Origin: Bacteroidota bacterium
GTDB taxonomy: Bacteria > Bacteroidota > Bacteroidia > Bacteroidales > Dysgonomonadaceae
Direction of reading: 5' to 3'
Length of the DNA stretch: 63,237 nt
Assembly (NCBI GenBank): GCA_023424395.1
Contig: JAFADY010000057.1
Location: forward strand, 1 to 63,237
Shown here: one piece after another, positions 61,203 through 63,237 of the stretch
How positions within the stretch are numbered: position 1 is the stretch's first letter
How the letters are laid out: each line of letters opens with the position of its first letter
The notes under the pieces: model-generated
Database searches by the model: none
The model's input: only the letters and a program-made list of their open reading frames with translations
What the model was told of the DNA's origin: nothing
Position numbers and translations under genes: made by a program

Positions 61203-61964
61203 TTAGATGTTTTTTAAATCTCCTATCGGATAAGTGGGGAACATGTTGTCAACCATCCAATCGTTGGCGGCGGCGGGCGTCATTTTCCAACCGGCGTTGC
61301 ACGTGGATACGATTTCAACAATAGAAGTTCCTTTTCCGGCCATAGAATTCTCGAAAGCGAGTTTGATCATTCGTTTGGCTTTTTTTACGGCGGCAGCCGT
61401 GTGCACGCTTGCGCGTGTGGCAAGGCAAACACCGTCGAGAAGCGCCAACATATCAAGAATTTTCAGCGGACCGCCCATGGTTTGCACATCGCGCCCGTCG
61501 GGACTTGTGGATGTAACCATTTTGCTGAGCGTTGTGGGCGCCATTTGGCCGCCCGTCATGCCGTAAATTCCGTTATTGATAAAAATGATAGCGATGTTCT
61601 CGCCACGATTGGCGGCGTGAATGGTTTCAGCCGTTCCGATAGCTGCCAAGTCTCCGTCGCCCTGATAAGTGAATACCATTTTATCGGGGCAAAGCCTTTT
61701 TGCGGCCGTAGCTAAAGCGGGAGCGCGGCCGTGAGCTGCCTCCTGCCAATCGATGTCGAGATACTTATAAGCGAAAACAGCGCAACCCACCGGAGCAATA
61801 CCAATGGTTTTTTCCTGCAGATCCAACTCTTTTATCACTTCGCCTATGAGTTTGTGTACAACTCCGTGAGAACAACCCGGGCAATAGTGCATGTGGTTGT
61901 CGTTCATTAACTCGGGTTTGGTATACACCAAATTTTCGGGACTTATAATATTGTTTACATCCAT
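61203..61964 (-). CDS. 2-oxoacid:ferredoxin oxidoreductase, beta (TPP-binding) subunit
   Basis: A 253-residue thiamine-pyrophosphate-binding subunit. 'HYCPGCSHGVVHKLIGE' starts the fold, and 'FTYQGDGDLAAIGTAETIHAANRGENIAIIFINNGIYGMTGGQM' (in pieces) holds the GDG-x(n)-NN TPP-Mg motif. The ATG at 61964 is preferred over a non-conserved upstream extension. It is separated from the alpha gene by a 53-residue membrane protein gene with which it almost overlaps (stop at 61969). Confidence 0.94.
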   Translation of the reverse strand: MDVNNIISPENLVYTKPELMNDNHMHYCPGCSHGVVHKLIGEVIKELDLQEKTIGIAPVGCAVFAYKYLDIDWQEAAHGRAPALATAAKRLCPDKMVFTYQGDGDLAAIGTAETIHAANRGENIAIIFINNGIYGMTGGQMAPTTLSKMVTSTSPDGRDVQTMGGPLKILDMLALLDGVCLATRASVHTAAAVKKAKRMIKLAFENSMAGKGTSIVEIVSTCNAGWKMTPAAANDWMVDNMFPTYPIGDLKNI

Positions 61965-61968
61965 AATT

Positions 61969-62130
61969 TTATCTTCTTGAAAATCTGTATAAAAAATAAG
62001 AAATAATTGCGCAAATACCCACAATCCAAGTAGCCGTCATGTTCTTATCAGTAGCAAAATAAACTACGATAGTCGCAAGAAAAAACACGAGGAATAAAAC
62101 CGAGAATAATTGCTTTAACTGAGGGCTCAT
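61969..62130 (-). CDS. small two-helix membrane protein in VOR operon
   Basis: A 53-residue frame from ATG 62130 to TAA at 61969-61971. It has two hydrophobic helices ('FSVLFLVFFLATIVVYFA' and 'TWIVGICAIISYFLYRF') joined by a polar turn (TDKNMTA) and a basic tail (RFSRR). It starts 2 bases after the alpha-subunit stop and ends 4 bases before the beta-subunit ATG, so it is translated within the operon and probably real. No family was recognised; a membrane tether or assembly factor for the oxidoreductase is conceivable but unproven. Confidence 0.7.
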   Translation of the reverse strand: MSPQLKQLFSVLFLVFFLATIVVYFATDKNMTATWIVGICAIISYFLYRFSRR

Positions 62131-62132
62131 AC

Positions 62133-63215
62133 TTATTTGATGATTTTTTCCTTTAATGCTTCCAACACACCGTCGGGGGTGGGAACAATTCCACCCAAAC
62201 GGCCGTAATGTTCAACAGGAACTTTGCCGTTTACGGCAAGACGAACGTCTTCTACCATTTGTCCGGCGTTGAGTTCCACGGTAAGCATACCTTTCACTTT
62301 ATCGGCATATTGATTGAGAATTGTTTTCGGGAACGGCCATAAAGTGATGGGGCGAACGAGTCCTACTTTTATGCCTTCGCTACGAGCCAAATCCACCGCT
62401 TTCAAACAGATGCGCGCTGCGGATCCGAAAGCCACTAACAGATATTCAGCATCTTCGCAATTGATCTCTTCGTAAAGAACTTCGTTTTCTTCAATAATTT
62501 TATATTTCGCCTGAAAACGCTCGTTGTTCTTTTCCATGATCTCGGCATCCAACTCCAACGAAGTGATGATATTGGGTTCGCGACCGGCTGTTTTGCCGAG
62601 CGTGGCCCACGGACATTGTTCGCGGATTTCCTGTTCGGTGCGGCGGCGTTTGTACTCGGGCAGTTTCACCTTTTCCATCATTTGCCCTATAACACCGTCG
62701 GTTAATATCATGGACGGATTACGATATTTGAACGCGAGGTCGAAACCCAACGCAACGAAATCGGCCATTTCCTGAACGGAATTAGGCGCGAGCGTGATCA
62801 AACGGTAATCGCCGTGGCCACCGCCTTTAACGGTTTGAAAATAGTCGGCTTGCGAGGGCTGAATGGTTCCTAAGCCGGGCCCGCCACGCTGTACGTTTAC
62901 GATCAAACAAGGCAGTTCGGCGCCTGCAAGGTACGAAATTCCTTCCTGCTTGAGGCTTACGCCGGGGCTCGATGAGGTGGTCATGGAATATTTTCCGCAA
63001 GCGGCGCCGCCATAAACCATGTTAATAGCAGCCACTTCGCTTTCGGCCTGAAGAACAACCATTCCTGTGGTTTTCCACGGAGCGGCTTCCATCAGCGTTT
63101 CGATAATTTCGGACTGAGGAGTGATGGGATAACCGAAATAGCCATCAACGCCGTAGCGGATTGACGCATAAGCGATGGCTTCGTTTCCTTTCATCAAAGA
63201 TATTTCTTCTGACAT
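62133..63215 (-). CDS. vorB: 3-methyl-2-oxobutanoate:ferredoxin oxidoreductase alpha subunit (VorB-like)
   Basis: A 360-residue alpha subunit. 'LMKGNEAIAYASIRYGVDGYFGYPITPQSEI', in pieces, 'SSSPGVSLKQEGISYLAGAELP' and 'VNVQRGGPGLGTIQPSQADYFQ' are characteristic of the VorB group that decarboxylates branched-chain 2-oxoacids to acyl-CoA with reduction of ferredoxin. The start at 63215 is at the window edge; the expected 4Fe-4S subunit gene would lie just outside to the right. First gene seen of the operon. Confidence 0.92.
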   Translation of the reverse strand: MSEEISLMKGNEAIAYASIRYGVDGYFGYPITPQSEIIETLMEAAPWKTTGMVVLQAESEVAAINMVYGGAACGKYSMTTSSSPGVSLKQEGISYLAGAELPCLIVNVQRGGPGLGTIQPSQADYFQTVKGGGHGDYRLITLAPNSVQEMADFVALGFDLAFKYRNPSMILTDGVIGQMMEKVKLPEYKRRRTEQEIREQCPWATLGKTAGREPNIITSLELDAEIMEKNNERFQAKYKIIEENEVLYEEINCEDAEYLLVAFGSAARICLKAVDLARSEGIKVGLVRPITLWPFPKTILNQYADKVKGMLTVELNAGQMVEDVRLAVNGKVPVEHYGRLGGIVPTPDGVLEALKEKIIK

Positions 63216-63237
63216 ACTGTTGATTTTTACTTGTTTA

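Noticed and set aside
1..63237. tRNA or rRNA genes
   Set aside because: No cloverleaf or rRNA-like sequence was noticed in any gap; short tRNAs could be missed without a covariance-model search.

Overview
The window looks like a chromosome segment from an anaerobic Bacteroidetes, most likely order Bacteroidales. Signs are the many TAnnTTTG -7 boxes instead of sigma70 promoters, few Shine-Dalgarno sequences, a purH-mreB-mreC-mreD-mrdA-rodA cluster, secreted mannosidases (GH92, GH125, GH76), a class I hybrid-cluster protein and a 2-oxoacid:ferredoxin oxidoreductase. A family-level placement (Dysgonomonadaceae-like) is only a guess.

Layout. 1-236: 5' end of an IS30-like transposase running off the left edge. 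233-2417: an SDR dehydrogenase and two related secreted coiled-coil proteins. 2488-9924: purine (purH) and rod-shape/peptidoglycan elongation genes on the minus strand. 10111-10813: a tiny Cys-rich protein and an RlpA-like protein. 10849-16244: an AsnC-type regulator followed by three alpha-mannan glycosidases. 16343-20460: amidohydrolase, DUF1015, DUF4375 and small unknown proteins. 20655-21559: a wrecked Gfo/Idh oxidoreductase. 21598-24085: a Crp/Fnr regulator divergent from hcp. 24143-34617: a complete type I-B CRISPR-Cas locus on the minus strand (cas6-cas8b-cas7-cas5-cas3-cas4-cas1-cas2, leader, 14 repeats). 34828-36964: a cupin / DUF438-hemerythrin-PAS / DUF1858-DUF2249 operon. 36996-49892: YgjV-like membrane protein, OvoA (ovothiol synthesis), acetyltransferase, alcohol dehydrogenase, YhcG nuclease, tricorn-type protease, deacetylase, PQQ-type dehydrogenase, aldo/keto reductase, DUF2200. 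50083-60192: GlsB, TetR-FabG, RluA, a C26-M19 peptidase fusion with a symporter, ArfB, nucleotidyltransferase, CNNM/CBS protein and a DEAD-box helicase. 60224-63215: a VOR-type oxidoreductase operon containing a decayed four-helix-bundle gene and a 53-residue membrane protein.

How it fits together. The clearest regulatory logic is nitrosative stress. A 16-bp palindrome of form TGTAACnnnnGTTACA lies upstream of hcp and again upstream of the cupin/DUF438/DUF2249 operon, each time exactly 37 bp from the start of a TAnnTTTG box. This points to an HcpR-like regulon made of the adjacent Crp/Fnr gene, hcp and the 34828-36964 operon, with the CRISPR-Cas locus lying between its two halves. Within the cas operon the effector genes (cas8b, cas7, cas5, cas3) are visibly more AT-rich than cas6, cas4 and most of cas1, suggesting a replaced module. 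The CRISPR leader has its own TAnnTTTG promoter framed by a perfect 12-bp inverted repeat.

Other points of interest: a 27-bp perfect palindrome inside the yhcG-type gene, a peptidase C26-M19 fusion next to an amino-acid symporter, ovothiol synthase in an apparent anaerobe, several pseudogenes whose lost reading can be reconstructed, and short-period tandem repeats in several intergenic gaps. All calls come from reading the sequence and remembered family features; no database search was run.
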